DNA of 64,000 nt. Origin: Acidobacteriota bacterium (GTDB taxonomy: Bacteria > Pseudomonadota > Alphaproteobacteria > Caulobacterales > Hyphomonadaceae). The stretch lies in assembly GCA_016712445.1 (NCBI GenBank), contig JADJRB010000001.1:496001-560000 (forward strand), read 5' to 3'. This document shows, piece after piece, positions 9,085-17,590 of this stretch (its first letter is position 1; the number at the start of each line of letters is the position of its first letter). The translations under genes were made by a program, and so were the position numbers. Under the pieces are notes generated by a model, which saw only the letters and a list, made by a program, of their open reading frames with translations, ran no database searches and was not told where the DNA came from.

Positions 9085-9843
9085 ATGACCCGCGCCTTGC
9101 CCTGGCTGCTCATTCTCCTCGCTGTCCTGCAACCGCTGTCTGCCGCCTTTGCTGCGCTGACGGGGCTTGGTACGACGATCGGCGAGGCGAGCCGGAACAT
9201 CGATGCGCCCGAACAGCCGTTGCCGGCCTTCTTCTCGATCTGGGGTGTGATCTTCCTCGCCTCCGGCGCGTTCGGCGTCGCCGGCCTGCTACGCCCGGCG
9301 GCCTGGTATGCACAGGTGGCCCGGCCGCTGCTCATTGCCGGCGCGCTCAATATCGTCTGGATGGTGAGCGCCCAGCTGATCGCGCTGCAACCGCTCGACT
9401 ACCTGTTGCTGTTCCCGATCCTGATCGCCTCCTGGCGCGCCGCAGCGCTGCTCGACGACATTCCGCCGTCCGAACCGAAGGTCACCTGGCGCCTCGCCGA
9501 CCTCGCGTCCGGCCTCCTGTCGGGATGGATCGTCGCGGCCGTCGCCGTTTCAACGCCGCTCACCCTCCGAAGCCTGACGACGCTGGGCCCGACCGATTTT
9601 CCCTGGCCGATGTTCTGGACGACCATCGCCTGCGCCGGGCTCGCCGCCTTGGTGTTTGCGGTGCGCATCAGCCGAACACCGTGGTTCTTCGTGGCGCTCA
9701 GCTGGGGCCTCGTAGGCATCGCGCTCAACAACTGGCTTCGCACCGGCCTGCACTGGATCGCCATCATGGCGGTGGTCGCAACTGCGACAATCCTGCTGCT
9801 GCGGGTGACGCGCGGGGCAAAGCGCTCTAAACCGGGTGCATGA
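9085..9843 (+). CDS. multi-pass membrane protein, possibly TspO/MBR-like
   Basis: 252 residues with about seven to eight hydrophobic segments over the whole length. The motif FFSIWGVIFLASGAFG near residue 50, followed by regularly spaced helices and a Trp-rich late region (TPWFFVALSWGLVGI, LHWIAIMAVV), resembles tryptophan-rich sensory protein (TspO)-related families. That identification is tentative because the protein is longer than classical TspO (about 160 residues). Its stop overlaps the start of the MscS gene in an ATGA arrangement (9840-9843), so the two are translationally coupled. This suggests an envelope-stress or transport role, which is inference only. Confidence 0.65.
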   Translation: MTRALPWLLILLAVLQPLSAAFAALTGLGTTIGEASRNIDAPEQPLPAFFSIWGVIFLASGAFGVAGLLRPAAWYAQVARPLLIAGALNIVWMVSAQLIALQPLDYLLLFPILIASWRAAALLDDIPPSEPKVTWRLADLASGLLSGWIVAAVAVSTPLTLRSLTTLGPTDFPWPMFWTTIACAGLAALVFAVRISRTPWFFVALSWGLVGIALNNWLRTGLHWIAIMAVVATATILLLRVTRGAKRSKPGA

Positions 9844-11057
9844 CGACTTTCACTGTTCCTTCGCCTGAAAAACTCCTGCTTGCCATCGATACGTCCGCCT
9901 GGCCGGCCTGGGCCGTCGCCATCTGGCCGAATGCCGTGAAATGGGGCCTCGTGCTCGCAGCGGTCGCGCTAATCTGGATCGTGTCCGCGCTCGTGCGCCA
10001 GATCATCCTGTTCGTCGGCCACCGGCTGACCAAGAACAAGGAGGAGTTCGAGAACTCGTCCTGGGCGCTGGCGGGCTCAGCCGGCCGCGTCCTGTCCTTC
10101 ATCGTACTTCTGCCCTTGCCGCTCGGCCTGGCGGGCTATGACTGGCGCGGACTGATCGACAAGTACGGGCCCGGCGTTTTCGGCGCCATCGTCGTGATGG
10201 GCGTCGCCGTCGTCGCTGCCAACCAGATCGCGAGCTCCCTGCGCCGCTTCGGTGCGCGGGCACACGCCCATTCCGGCGCGGACGACACGCTGATCGCCTT
10301 CTCGGCCTCGCTGGTGAAATACATCATCTTCGCGATCGCGCTGGTGCTGGCGCTGTCGCAGCTCGGCTTTCCGGCGGCCTCGCTTGCGGCCGTGCTCGGT
10401 GCGGCTGGCCTCGCGATCGGCCTGGCGCTTCAGGACACGCTGAAAGCGGTCGCAGCCGGCGTGATGCTCGCGATCTTCCGCCCGTTCCGCATCGGCGACT
10501 ATGTCGGCGTGGCGAACCTCGAAGGCACCGTGACCAACATCACACCGTTCACCACCTCACTGCGCCAGATCGACAACAAGATCATCTCGATCACCAATGA
10601 CAAGGTATGGGGCGATCCGCTGATCAACTTCACGGCCGAGCCGCAGCGCCGCCTCGACCTGTTCTTCGACATTTCGTACAATGACGATATCGATCATGCG
10701 CTGTCGGTGCTGATGGGCATTGCCAACGACCACCCGCATGTCCTCCAGAAATCCACGACCTGGGCAGGTGTGCACGCGCTCGCCGAATCCAGCGTGCAGC
10801 TGCGGCTGCGCGCCTGGGTCGCGACCTCGGATTTCCTGCAGATCCGCGCCGACCTCAACAAAACCGTGAAGCAGACCTTCGACAAGGAAGGCATCTCGAT
10901 TCCGTACCCGCACCAGGTGCAGGTCGACGATCCGGGCAGCATGAAGCGCCGCGCCGAACAGCGCCAGAAGGAACTCGGCCTGCGCGCGGCCGAGAAGCCA
11001 GCGCCGTCGCGTGAAGTGTCGGCAGACGTGCCGGACGATGACGGCTCGGACGACTGA
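9840..11057 (+). CDS. small-conductance mechanosensitive channel, MscS family
   Basis: 405 residues. Three to four transmembrane helices lie before residue 210. The pore-lining helix region (AASLAAVLGAAGLAIGLALQDTLKAVAAGVM) carries the Gly/Ala pattern of MscS TM3. It is followed by the MscS beta domain (FRIGDYV, GTVTNITPFTT, ITNDKVWG) and an alpha/beta C-terminal domain ending in a charged tail. It releases solutes through the inner membrane under hypo-osmotic shock. It starts inside the stop of the upstream membrane-protein gene and is followed after one base by a small membrane-protein gene, forming a three-gene operon. Confidence 0.9.
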   Translation: MTTFTVPSPEKLLLAIDTSAWPAWAVAIWPNAVKWGLVLAAVALIWIVSALVRQIILFVGHRLTKNKEEFENSSWALAGSAGRVLSFIVLLPLPLGLAGYDWRGLIDKYGPGVFGAIVVMGVAVVAANQIASSLRRFGARAHAHSGADDTLIAFSASLVKYIIFAIALVLALSQLGFPAASLAAVLGAAGLAIGLALQDTLKAVAAGVMLAIFRPFRIGDYVGVANLEGTVTNITPFTTSLRQIDNKIISITNDKVWGDPLINFTAEPQRRLDLFFDISYNDDIDHALSVLMGIANDHPHVLQKSTTWAGVHALAESSVQLRLRAWVATSDFLQIRADLNKTVKQTFDKEGISIPYPHQVQVDDPGSMKRRAEQRQKELGLRAAEKPAPSREVSADVPDDDGSDD

Positions 11058-11058
11058 C

Positions 11059-11433
11059 ATGGCCGCAGCGCCGGACGACCCCGCATCGCCTCCGGCCGCC
11101 CCCGCGCCTCCGCCGGCGCCCGCGCCAGCAGCTGCGGCAAAGCCCGCCCGCAAGCCGTTCCTCAAGCGCACGTTCAGCCTGTCGATCGGCCAGGCGCTGC
11201 GCCTGCTCTTCCTCAGCACCTTCGTCGGCTTCTTCGTGCTGGCCTTCAACTATGCGCCGGACGGCACGACGTTCGATGTCGGCGGCGCCTTCACAGCCAT
11301 CGTCCACCGCGCCCTGACCGCCATTGGCTGGGCGCTGGAGAGTTTCTGGAAGCCTGCCCTTGCGGGCGGTGTCGTGGTCCTGCCGCTCTGGGCAATCTGG
11401 CGGCTGATCCGGTCGGCTTTCCCCAAGGCGTGA
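11059..11433 (+). CDS. small membrane protein with Pro/Ala-rich N-terminus (possibly DUF6460)
   Basis: 124 residues from ATG 11059, one base after the MscS stop. Residues 1-35 are an Ala/Pro-rich low-complexity stretch, then a basic patch (KPFLKRTF). One hydrophobic segment follows at about 45-62 (LRLLFLSTFVGFFVLAF) and a second at about 95-112 (PALAGGVVVLPLWAIWRL). The small two-helix membrane unit resembles alphaproteobacterial DUF6460 proteins, an identification I make from memory only. Its position as the last gene of the MscS operon suggests an accessory membrane role; there is no catalytic motif. Confidence 0.65.
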   Translation: MAAAPDDPASPPAAPAPPPAPAPAAAAKPARKPFLKRTFSLSIGQALRLLFLSTFVGFFVLAFNYAPDGTTFDVGGAFTAIVHRALTAIGWALESFWKPALAGGVVVLPLWAIWRLIRSAFPKA

Positions 11434-11473
11434 TCTGACCCGGCGTCAGTCTCCACAAGTCGCCCGGGCGGCC

Positions 11474-11500
11474 TATACTGGACCCAACACATTCGGAGGA
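11474..11500 (+). promoter_or_regulatory. -10-like element and ribosome site of the SDR gene
   Basis: TATACT at 11474-11479 is a good -10 element. GGAGGA at 11495-11500 is a strong Shine-Dalgarno sequence 7 bases before the ATG at 11508. No convincing -35 is seen, so the promoter call is weak while the ribosome site is sound. Confidence 0.4.
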
Positions 11501-11507
11501 TACGGCC

Positions 11508-12410
11508 ATGGATACATCCAAACTCATGTTCAAGGACGGGCTGATGAAGGATGAGCGCATCCTCGTCACCGGAGGCGGCACAGGCCTCGGCAAGGAAATG
11601 GCCGAAGGTTTCCTGAAGCTCGGCGCTGAAGTGCACATCTGCGGCCGGCGCGGCGGCGTCTGCGAGGAAACCGCCAAGGAACTCATGGGCAAGCATGGCG
11701 GGAAGGTGGTGCCACACGCCTGCGACATCCGCGTGGCCGAAGCGATCACCGATATGAACGACGAGATCTGGGCCAAGCACGGGCCCCTGACCGGCCTCAT
11801 CAACAATGCCGCGGGCAACTTCATCAGCCGCACCGAGGATCTCTCGATCCGCGGCTTCGACGCCATTTCCAACATCGTGTTCCGTGGCACCTTCTACATG
11901 ACGCAGGACATCGGCAAACGCTGGATCAAGGGCAAGACGCGCGGCAACGTCTGCTCGATCCTGACCACCTGGGTGTGGAACGGTGGCCCGTTCGTCGTGC
12001 CCTCGGCCATGTCGAAAGCCGCCGTCAACGTGATGACCCAGTCGCTGGCCATCGAATGGGGCCGTTATGACCTGCGCTTCAATGCGATTGCGCCGGGACC
12101 GTTCCCGACTGAAGGCATGTCCAAGCGCCTGTCGCCGGATGCCGATGGCGCGGAGCGCATGGAGCGGGGCGTTGCCAATCCGATGGGCCGGGTCGGCGAG
12201 ATGCACGAGCTGGTCAACCTGGCCGTGCTGCTGATGGCGCCCGGCGCCGAGTATATCAACGGCCAGACCATCGCCATCGACGGCGCGATGTACAACGCGT
12301 CCGGCGGCAACTTCTCCATGCTCACGGCCTGGGGCGACGAGCAATGGGCCGCAGCCCGCGCGGCCATCGAGGCCACAAACGCGCAGGACAAGGCGAAACG
12401 GACCGTGTAG
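11508..12410 (+). CDS. SDR oxidoreductase of the 2,4-dienoyl-CoA reductase type
   Basis: A 300-residue short-chain dehydrogenase/reductase with the cofactor motif TGGGTGLG at residues 21-28 and INNAAGN at about 98-104. The usual YxxxK is absent; instead S166-A-M-S-K170 follows FVVP. This Ser-x-x-x-Lys variant in a PFVVPSA context is the hallmark of eukaryote-type 2,4-dienoyl-CoA reductases (DECR), which use NADPH to reduce dienoyl-CoA during degradation of unsaturated fatty acids. I therefore prefer that call to a generic SDR. It has its own ribosome site and probable promoter, and is followed by a stable hairpin. Confidence 0.82.
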   Translation: MDTSKLMFKDGLMKDERILVTGGGTGLGKEMAEGFLKLGAEVHICGRRGGVCEETAKELMGKHGGKVVPHACDIRVAEAITDMNDEIWAKHGPLTGLINNAAGNFISRTEDLSIRGFDAISNIVFRGTFYMTQDIGKRWIKGKTRGNVCSILTTWVWNGGPFVVPSAMSKAAVNVMTQSLAIEWGRYDLRFNAIAPGPFPTEGMSKRLSPDADGAERMERGVANPMGRVGEMHELVNLAVLLMAPGAEYINGQTIAIDGAMYNASGGNFSMLTAWGDEQWAAARAAIEATNAQDKAKRTV

Positions 12411-12417
12411 TCAGGTG

Positions 12418-12447
12418 GATGCCGGCGCCGCGGGGCGCGCCGGCATC
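12418..12447 (+). terminator. GC-rich hairpin after the SDR gene
   Basis: Perfect 11-bp inverted repeat GATGCCGGCGC (12418-12428) / GCGCCGGCATC (12437-12447) with an 8-base loop, starting 8 bases after the SDR stop. No U-tract follows, so it may act as an attenuating or 3'-stabilising hairpin rather than a classical intrinsic terminator. Confidence 0.5.
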
Positions 12448-12467
12448 ACGCTGAACGGGGACAAGGC

Positions 12468-13469
12468 ATGCAGCAGGCGAACCGGGACATCTTTCCCACC
12501 CCGGCGATGCTCGCGCGCTTTGCCAACATCACACCGCTCCTGAAGAACGAAGCCGTCGAGACGGCCTTCATGCGCCACGAGGTCATCTCGGTGCGCGCCA
12601 AGAAGATGTTCCACCGGCTGGGCCTCGTCTCGATGGTCCTGATCGGCGGGAGCGCCATCTACACCATTGCAGAGGCGCTGTTGTTCAAGGGCGCCAGCAA
12701 CCAGGTGGTCAGCCTCACGGCCGCAATCGCCGCCGCCGTCGGCATTGCCGCGCAGATCTATTCGCTCGTGGCCCAGCTGAAGAGCAAATGGCTCGTCAAC
12801 CGCTTCGCCTGTGAGCGGCTGCGCTCGATCAAGTTTCAGGCCTATGCGCTTGCGGCGACGGCGCGGGACGAGGCCGAACTGGACCTGCGCGCGCGCAAGC
12901 TGACCGCGACCGAGATCGCCAAGCTCGAGAGCGAGCTCAACATGGGCATCTCGATCTTCGAAGCCTTCGTGCCGGAAAAGTGCGTGGCGGTGCCCGAGCC
13001 CGGGCCGGGACCGTCGAACCCGGACATCGTCAGCGAAGCCATTACCGCGTTCCGCGAACTGCGCCTGCTCTACCAGGACCGGTATGCGGCCGCCGAGCTC
13101 CACCGGCTGCGCGAGAACCGCCGCGCGTTCCACTCGGCAGCCGACATCCTGTATTTCTCCGGCGCCGTGCTGGTGCTGCTGTCGCTGGTCGCCAAGACAG
13201 TGCCGGGCGTGACGATCAGCGCCTGGGTCGATTTCCTCGCCATCTCCGCCTTCGTCCTCTCGATCTCGAAGACCGTGCTCGACAGCGCTTCGCTGACCGA
13301 GCCGTCCGCCGCGCGCTTTGTGCGCTACCGCGAAGACATTGCCGAGGTCGAGCGGCGCATCGAGCATGGGGCAACGCTGGACGTCGCGGTGCCGCAGATG
13401 GAGCGGATTGCTCTGGGCGAGCTTGAGGAATTCTGCGACGCGTCGAAGTCGATCAACTACCGGCTCTGA
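12468..13469 (+). CDS. SLATT/DUF4231-like membrane protein, probably with a duplicated domain
   Basis: 333 residues with two transmembrane pairs: one at about 48-110 (LVSMVLIGGSAIYTIAEALL, then VVSLTAAIAAAVGIAAQIYSL) and one at about 230-275 (ILYFSGAVLVLLSLVA, then WVDFLAISAFVLSIS). After each pair comes a charged helix: WLVNRFACERLRSIKFQAYAL and FVRYREDIAEVERRIEH. This helix pair plus W-x-x-x-R-x-x-x-E-x-L-R pattern resembles SLATT/DUF4231 proteins, membrane effectors found with nucleotide second-messenger immune systems. No cyclase is adjacent. Its stop abuts the stop of the convergent quinone oxidoreductase gene within a TGATCA palindrome. The family call is moderate and the function unknown. 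Confidence 0.6.
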   Translation: MQQANRDIFPTPAMLARFANITPLLKNEAVETAFMRHEVISVRAKKMFHRLGLVSMVLIGGSAIYTIAEALLFKGASNQVVSLTAAIAAAVGIAAQIYSLVAQLKSKWLVNRFACERLRSIKFQAYALAATARDEAELDLRARKLTATEIAKLESELNMGISIFEAFVPEKCVAVPEPGPGPSNPDIVSEAITAFRELRLLYQDRYAAAELHRLRENRRAFHSAADILYFSGAVLVLLSLVAKTVPGVTISAWVDFLAISAFVLSISKTVLDSASLTEPSAARFVRYREDIAEVERRIEHGATLDVAVPQMERIALGELEEFCDASKSINYRL

Positions 13470-14441
13470 TCACATCACAATCGCGACCTTGCCGACAATC
13501 GAGCGGTCGCGCATCATTTCGAAGGCGCGGCGCCAGTCGGCCAGCGGCACTTCAGCGTAGATGCGCGGGCGCACCTTGCCTTCCTCCGCCAATTTCCAGA
13601 TCGCCGCCAGGTTTTCCTTTCCGCGGTCCGGAAATTGCCGGCCATACTCGCCGGCCCGCACGCCAACCACGGAGAATCCCTTGATCAGCGGCATGTTGAC
13701 GTTGACGGACGGTATGCGGCCAGAAGTGAAACCGATGATCAGCAGGCGGCCGTCAAACGCGATGCAGCGCACGCTCTCATCGAAGACGTCGCCGCCGACC
13801 GGATCGTAGATGACGTCCGCGCCGCGCCCGCCGGTGAACGCCTTGACCTCCTCGCGGAAACCGGAGTCCGGCAGCACGAGATCGGCGCCGTAGTCCTTCA
13901 GGATCGCGCGTTTCGCTTCGGAGCCGGAGGTCGCGATGACTTTTGCGCCGAGCAGCTTGCCGACATCGACCGCCGCGAGGCCGACGCCGCCGCTCGCGCC
14001 GTGCACCAGCAGCGTCTCGCCCGGTTGCAGGTTGCCCCGCCTCACCAACGCCACGTAGGCAGTGAGATAGGCGGCGCCGTAGGACGCCGCCGCCGCGAAG
14101 CTGATCGCTTCCGGTTTGTGACGCACGGCAGATTGCGGCACGCAGATGTATTCGCAAAAGGCCCCGACCCGGTTGCCGCCGGCGACTGCATCGCCGGGCG
14201 CCAGAGCCGTGACGCCTTCGCCGACCGCATCCACGATGCCGGCAAATTCCATGCCCAGCACGAAGGGCAGGTCCGGCTTCAGCTGGTATTTGCCTTCGGT
14301 CATCAGGAGGTCGGGGAAGTTCAGGCTCGCGGCCTTGATCCGCACCCGGACTTCTCCGGCAGCGGGCGCCGGAACATCGCGGTCTTCGAGGGCAACCCCG
14401 CCATAGTCGGGCTCCAGCGCCCGGCAGACGAGCGCCTTCAT
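13470..14441 (-). CDS. zinc-independent NADPH:quinone oxidoreductase family protein
   Basis: 323-residue medium-chain dehydrogenase/reductase of the quinone oxidoreductase type. Seen: the N-terminal GroES-like domain (PPGEVR-like segment, ASLNFPDLLMTEGKY, LGMEFAGIVDAVG) and the nucleotide-binding fold with HGASGGVGLAAVDVGKLLGA. The catalytic zinc ligands of alcohol dehydrogenases are absent, placing it with zinc-independent members that reduce quinones or alpha,beta-unsaturated carbonyls with NADPH. The ATG at 14441 overlaps the stop of the upstream hydrolase gene (ATGA), so the pair is translationally coupled. Together they suggest a small catabolic or detoxification operon, possibly controlled by the TetR gene upstream. 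Confidence 0.85.
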   Translation of the reverse strand: MKALVCRALEPDYGGVALEDRDVPAPAAGEVRVRIKAASLNFPDLLMTEGKYQLKPDLPFVLGMEFAGIVDAVGEGVTALAPGDAVAGGNRVGAFCEYICVPQSAVRHKPEAISFAAAASYGAAYLTAYVALVRRGNLQPGETLLVHGASGGVGLAAVDVGKLLGAKVIATSGSEAKRAILKDYGADLVLPDSGFREEVKAFTGGRGADVIYDPVGGDVFDESVRCIAFDGRLLIIGFTSGRIPSVNVNMPLIKGFSVVGVRAGEYGRQFPDRGKENLAAIWKLAEEGKVRPRIYAEVPLADWRRAFEMMRDRSIVGKVAIVM

Positions 14442-15490
14442 GCCGGCACGCGCGCGGCCTTCGCGAACGTGTCGTGCACCATCTCGGCGGTTTCCTGGCA
14501 CGCCTTGCGCGAGCCGGGCGAGATGAAGGTGAAGGCCGTGAAGGCATGCGCGAGGGAATCGTAGCGCTTGTGCATCACCGGCACGCCGGCGGCCTTCAGG
14601 CGCGCTGCATACTCATCGCCCTCGTCGACCAGCGGGTCATGGCCCGCCGTCACCACCACGGCCGGTGGCAGGCCGGTAAGGTCGCTTTCCTGGCCGGGCG
14701 AGACGAGCAGGTCCTTGTAGTCGAAGTTTTCCGGCAGGTATTGCTGCATGAACCAGTCCATCGTGTCCTGACTCAGCGAGAAGGTATTCGCGAAGGCCGT
14801 TTTCGACGGGTAGTGTTTCGAGATGTCGATGGCGGGATAGATCAGCAGCTGCAAGGCTGGCATCGGGCCGCCCTCGCGCTTCATCAGCTGGCTGATGATG
14901 GCGGAGAAGTTCCCGCCCATCGAGTCGCCGCCCACGGCCGCCTTGCCCGCCGGCGCGCCGAACTTCTGCGCATTCGCAACGCCCCACTTGTAGGCCGCGA
15001 TGCAATCCTTGAGACCGGCGGGGAAAATGTGCTGCGGCGCCAGGCGATAGTCGACCGACAGGACAGGCGCCTGCGCGCCCTGCGCGAGCATCGCGCACCA
15101 GGCATGGCAGGTGTCCATGTCGCCGATCACCCCGCCGCCCATGTGGAAGTAGACGATCAGCGGATGGCGCGGGTCCTGCGAGGCGGGACGGTAGAGGCGC
15201 GCCGGAATTTCATTTCCGTCAGGGCCAGGGATCGTCAGTTCGCTGATATCGGCGCCGTTGCTCGGCACATCCGCCAGCAGGGCGAGCTGCGTCTTCACGG
15301 CCTGCTGGACGACCTCCGCCGGCAGCGACGACAGCGGCGGCGCGGCGCGCCCGTTCCAGGCCATCATCTGCAATTGCGGCTCAAGCGTGCGCCCCTCGAC
15401 GGTGATCGGCTCGCCGCCGGTCATCTTGACGATGAGGTTTCCCGGGAGGCTCGAAAACACCTTGGCAATGACGCGCTGCAGGTTGCTCAT
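14438..15490 (-). CDS. alpha/beta hydrolase of the hormone-sensitive lipase (HSL) family
   Basis: 350-residue alpha/beta hydrolase. Residues 116-120 read HMGGG, a variant of the HSL-family oxyanion motif HGGG. The nucleophile elbow is GGDS190MGG. The acid and base are in the late segments GHDPLVDEGDEYA and SLAHAF, giving a complete Ser-Asp-His triad. HSL-type enzymes hydrolyse carboxyl esters of short to medium acyl length. No signal peptide is seen, so it is cytoplasmic. The oxidoreductase gene starts inside its stop codon. The TetR gene upstream on the same strand is separated by about 100 bases. Confidence 0.85.
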   Translation of the reverse strand: MSNLQRVIAKVFSSLPGNLIVKMTGGEPITVEGRTLEPQLQMMAWNGRAAPPLSSLPAEVVQQAVKTQLALLADVPSNGADISELTIPGPDGNEIPARLYRPASQDPRHPLIVYFHMGGGVIGDMDTCHAWCAMLAQGAQAPVLSVDYRLAPQHIFPAGLKDCIAAYKWGVANAQKFGAPAGKAAVGGDSMGGNFSAIISQLMKREGGPMPALQLLIYPAIDISKHYPSKTAFANTFSLSQDTMDWFMQQYLPENFDYKDLLVSPGQESDLTGLPPAVVVTAGHDPLVDEGDEYAARLKAAGVPVMHKRYDSLAHAFTAFTFISPGSRKACQETAEMVHDTFAKAARVPA

Positions 15491-15592
15491 GGCGGGACGT
15501 CCTTCTGTTTTGCCGGGCGATGATGGTCCGCTTTGGCGGCGGCGCCAAGGGGTATCGCCGGGTGAGAGAACGCTGCCGCCGGCGCCGCGTGG

Positions 15593-16216
15593 TTAACGCT
15601 GGATCATCGCGCGCGAACCCGCGAGCACAAGGCTGGACGCGAACCGCGTTGCGCCTTCGACATCGACCGGGCGGCGTTGCAGCATGTAGTCGCCCATCTC
15701 GCGCGCAATGCCGATGGCGGCGGCGGTGAGGTATTCAAGGTCGAGCCCGGCTGCAGCGCCGCCGGACAGGGCGACTTCCAGGTCGGTGCGGATCTCTTCG
15801 GCGACTGCCAGCATTTCGGGTGTATCGACCCGCACCCCCATCAGCGCCAGGTGCGGCGCGCCGGCCTTGATGGCTTCCTCGTTTTCACGGGCGATGAAGC
15901 TGAAATAGGCCCGGAAGGCATGCTCGATATAGTCTTCCAGCGAGGTCGTGCGGGCGCGCACCTCCGACAGGTGCGCCCGGAACCGGTGGGTCGAGTCCTC
16001 GGCAATCGCCTGGAACACTTCTTCCTTCGACTTGAAGTAATTGTAGAAGGTGCCGGAGGCGAGTTCGGTCTCGCGGATGATGTCGCGCACGGTGGTTGCT
16101 TCATAGCCGATGAGCGCGAACACGCGCCGCGCCGCTGACAGGATCGCCCGCCGGTTGGCTGCCTTGGTGTTGGCCCGCTTGCCACTCGCGCGCGCGTCCG
16201 TGCCGATATCTGCCAT
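15593..16216 (-). CDS. TetR-family transcriptional regulator
   Basis: 207 residues from ATG 16216. The N-terminal helix-turn-helix is clear: RRAILSAARRVFALIGYEATTVRDI, then LASGTFYNYFKSKEEVFQAI, the TetR signature with recognition helix GTFYNYF. The C-terminal ligand-binding part is all-helical. The hydrolase/quinone oxidoreductase pair lies about 100 bases downstream on the same strand and is the most likely target, besides its own promoter. Direct repeats at 16258-16274 upstream may be its site. The 13 codons upstream of the chosen start lack a ribosome site, so I left them out. Confidence 0.87.
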   Translation of the reverse strand: MADIGTDARASGKRANTKAANRRAILSAARRVFALIGYEATTVRDIIRETELASGTFYNYFKSKEEVFQAIAEDSTHRFRAHLSEVRARTTSLEDYIEHAFRAYFSFIARENEEAIKAGAPHLALMGVRVDTPEMLAVAEEIRTDLEVALSGGAAAGLDLEYLTAAAIGIAREMGDYMLQRRPVDVEGATRFASSLVLAGSRAMIQR

Positions 16217-16257
16217 GAAAACTGCCCTGTACTCTCTCCGCCTCACACCCTGCACGA

Positions 16258-16274
16258 GGCGTCATGTGGCGTCA
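16258..16274 (-). promoter_or_regulatory. direct repeat upstream of the TetR gene
   Basis: Two copies of TGACGCC (minus strand) lie 10 bases apart at 16268-16274 and 16258-16264, overlapping a TTGACG that could serve as a -35 element. Position, 42-58 bases before the TetR start, fits an autoregulatory site, but direct rather than inverted symmetry is unusual for TetR proteins, and no good -10 is seen. Confidence 0.3.
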
Positions 16275-16285
16275 ACTTTGTTCCC

Positions 16286-16918
16286 TCAGGGGATGTCTTC
16301 CGGCTTTCGCCCCGGCCGGGCCTTGTACGGCGGAAACGACCAGCCGAACTTCAGCGCGCCGCCCCGGATGGCGAAGGCCGCGACGGCCGCCGGCACCGCC
16401 GCCCACATCATCGGCAGGCCGGCGAGATCGAGGCCGACATAGGCGGCAGCCCCGACGAGCGCGCAGGTGACATAGATTTCCCGCTGCAACAGCACCGAAG
16501 GCTCGCCCGCCAGCTGGTCGCGCAGCACGCCGCCAAAGGTCGCCGTCAACACACCCATGACGATCGCCACGACCGGCGAGCCGGTGACGTCCAGACCCTT
16601 CCAGGCACCGAACACGCAATAGGCCGCCAGCCCGACGGCATCGAGCCAGAGCAGGAGCTTGTAGCGCGACTCGAACAGGTGCGCGGTGAAATAGACGACC
16701 ACGGCGGTCGCTGCGCAGACCACGAGATAGGCAGGGTTGGCCACCCAGAAGACCGGCACGCCGAGGATCAGGTCGCGCACCGTGCCGCCGCCGACCGCCG
16801 TCATGCCGGCAAAGAACAGGAAGCCGATGACGTCCAGTTCCTTGCGTGACGCCGCCAGTGCGCCAGTCGCCGCGAACAGCGCGATGCCGGCATAATCGAG
16901 GACAAGGATCGGATTCAT
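16286..16918 (-). CDS. TRIC / UPF0126 family membrane protein
   Basis: 210 residues with about seven hydrophobic helices and the internal duplication of the bacterial trimeric intracellular cation channel family (UPF0126). Each half carries the glycine-rich motif: AVGGGTVRDLILGVPVFW in the first and ATFGGVLRDQLAGEPSVL in the second. These proteins form homotrimeric cation channels in the inner membrane. The ATG at 16918 overlaps the TGA of the TetR gene upstream (ATGA), so regulator and channel are translationally coupled. The start was chosen for that overlap and for the family N-terminus (MNPILVLDYAGIALFA). Confidence 0.88.
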   Translation of the reverse strand: MNPILVLDYAGIALFAATGALAASRKELDVIGFLFFAGMTAVGGGTVRDLILGVPVFWVANPAYLVVCAATAVVVYFTAHLFESRYKLLLWLDAVGLAAYCVFGAWKGLDVTGSPVVAIVMGVLTATFGGVLRDQLAGEPSVLLQREIYVTCALVGAAAYVGLDLAGLPMMWAAVPAAVAAFAIRGGALKFGWSFPPYKARPGRKPEDIP

Positions 16919-17562
16919 GGCTGCGGCCTTTCGGGATAGAGCGCCTCGACCATGGCCCGCAAGGCCGCCTTCAGCCGGTCCCAATCCGCCGCAGACGCCA
17001 GCGGCAGGCCCGAAAAGCCGCCGAGCGCGGCGCCCGACATCGCAGCCTGCTGCACCGCGCCGATCAGCAGCGCATTGATCGCCGGTGCGTCAGTGCCGGC
17101 AGGCGGCGGCGCAGCCGCGCGCAGCAAGGGAATGATCCGGCGCGTCATCGCTGCCGAACGCGCAGCGGCCATCTTGTGCACCGCCTCGCCCGTGCCGGTC
17201 ATCTCCCAGCCGATCAGCTGGCGCATCAGCGCGTCGCCGCGCAGCGCGTCGAGCAGCGCGTCAAGGAAGGCGGCGACCACCTTGCCATAAGGCGCACCCG
17301 GCGGGGCGCGCACATCGGCCAGCGCCTGCTCGGCCCACTCGGCCGCCGCTTCGCCGATGGCGGCGATCAGGCCGTCCGTGCCGCCGAAATAGCGGTAGAT
17401 CAGCTGCTTGTCGCAGCCCGCCTCGCGCGCCACCGCGTTGACGCCGAAGGCCGCATACCCTTCGCGCGCGACCAGCCGCTGGGCCGCCTCCAGGATGGCC
17501 CGCTCGGTGCCTTCCCGGTCCCGGCTGCGCCCTGAACCTGTCGCTCCTGCAGTCGCTTTCAT
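16915..17562 (-). CDS. TetR-family transcriptional regulator
   Basis: 215 residues from ATG 17562. Helix-turn-helix: ERAILEAAQRLVAREGYAAFGVNAVAREAGCDKQLIYRYF, where KQLIYRYFGG is the recognition helix region of TetR proteins. The rest is helical and ends in ALYPERPQP. It is divergent from a DUF4386 membrane-protein gene, with palindromic TGTCAC/GTGATA sites in the 97-base spacer, and it is coupled to the TRIC gene downstream. It probably represses itself, the channel gene and the divergent gene. The inducing ligand is unknown. Confidence 0.87.
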   Translation of the reverse strand: MKATAGATGSGRSRDREGTERAILEAAQRLVAREGYAAFGVNAVAREAGCDKQLIYRYFGGTDGLIAAIGEAAAEWAEQALADVRAPPGAPYGKVVAAFLDALLDALRGDALMRQLIGWEMTGTGEAVHKMAAARSAAMTRRIIPLLRAAAPPPAGTDAPAINALLIGAVQQAAMSGAALGGFSGLPLASAADWDRLKAALRAMVEALYPERPQP

Positions 17563-17590
17563 GCGCGGCTCCGAAAATTGTCTCCGACCG

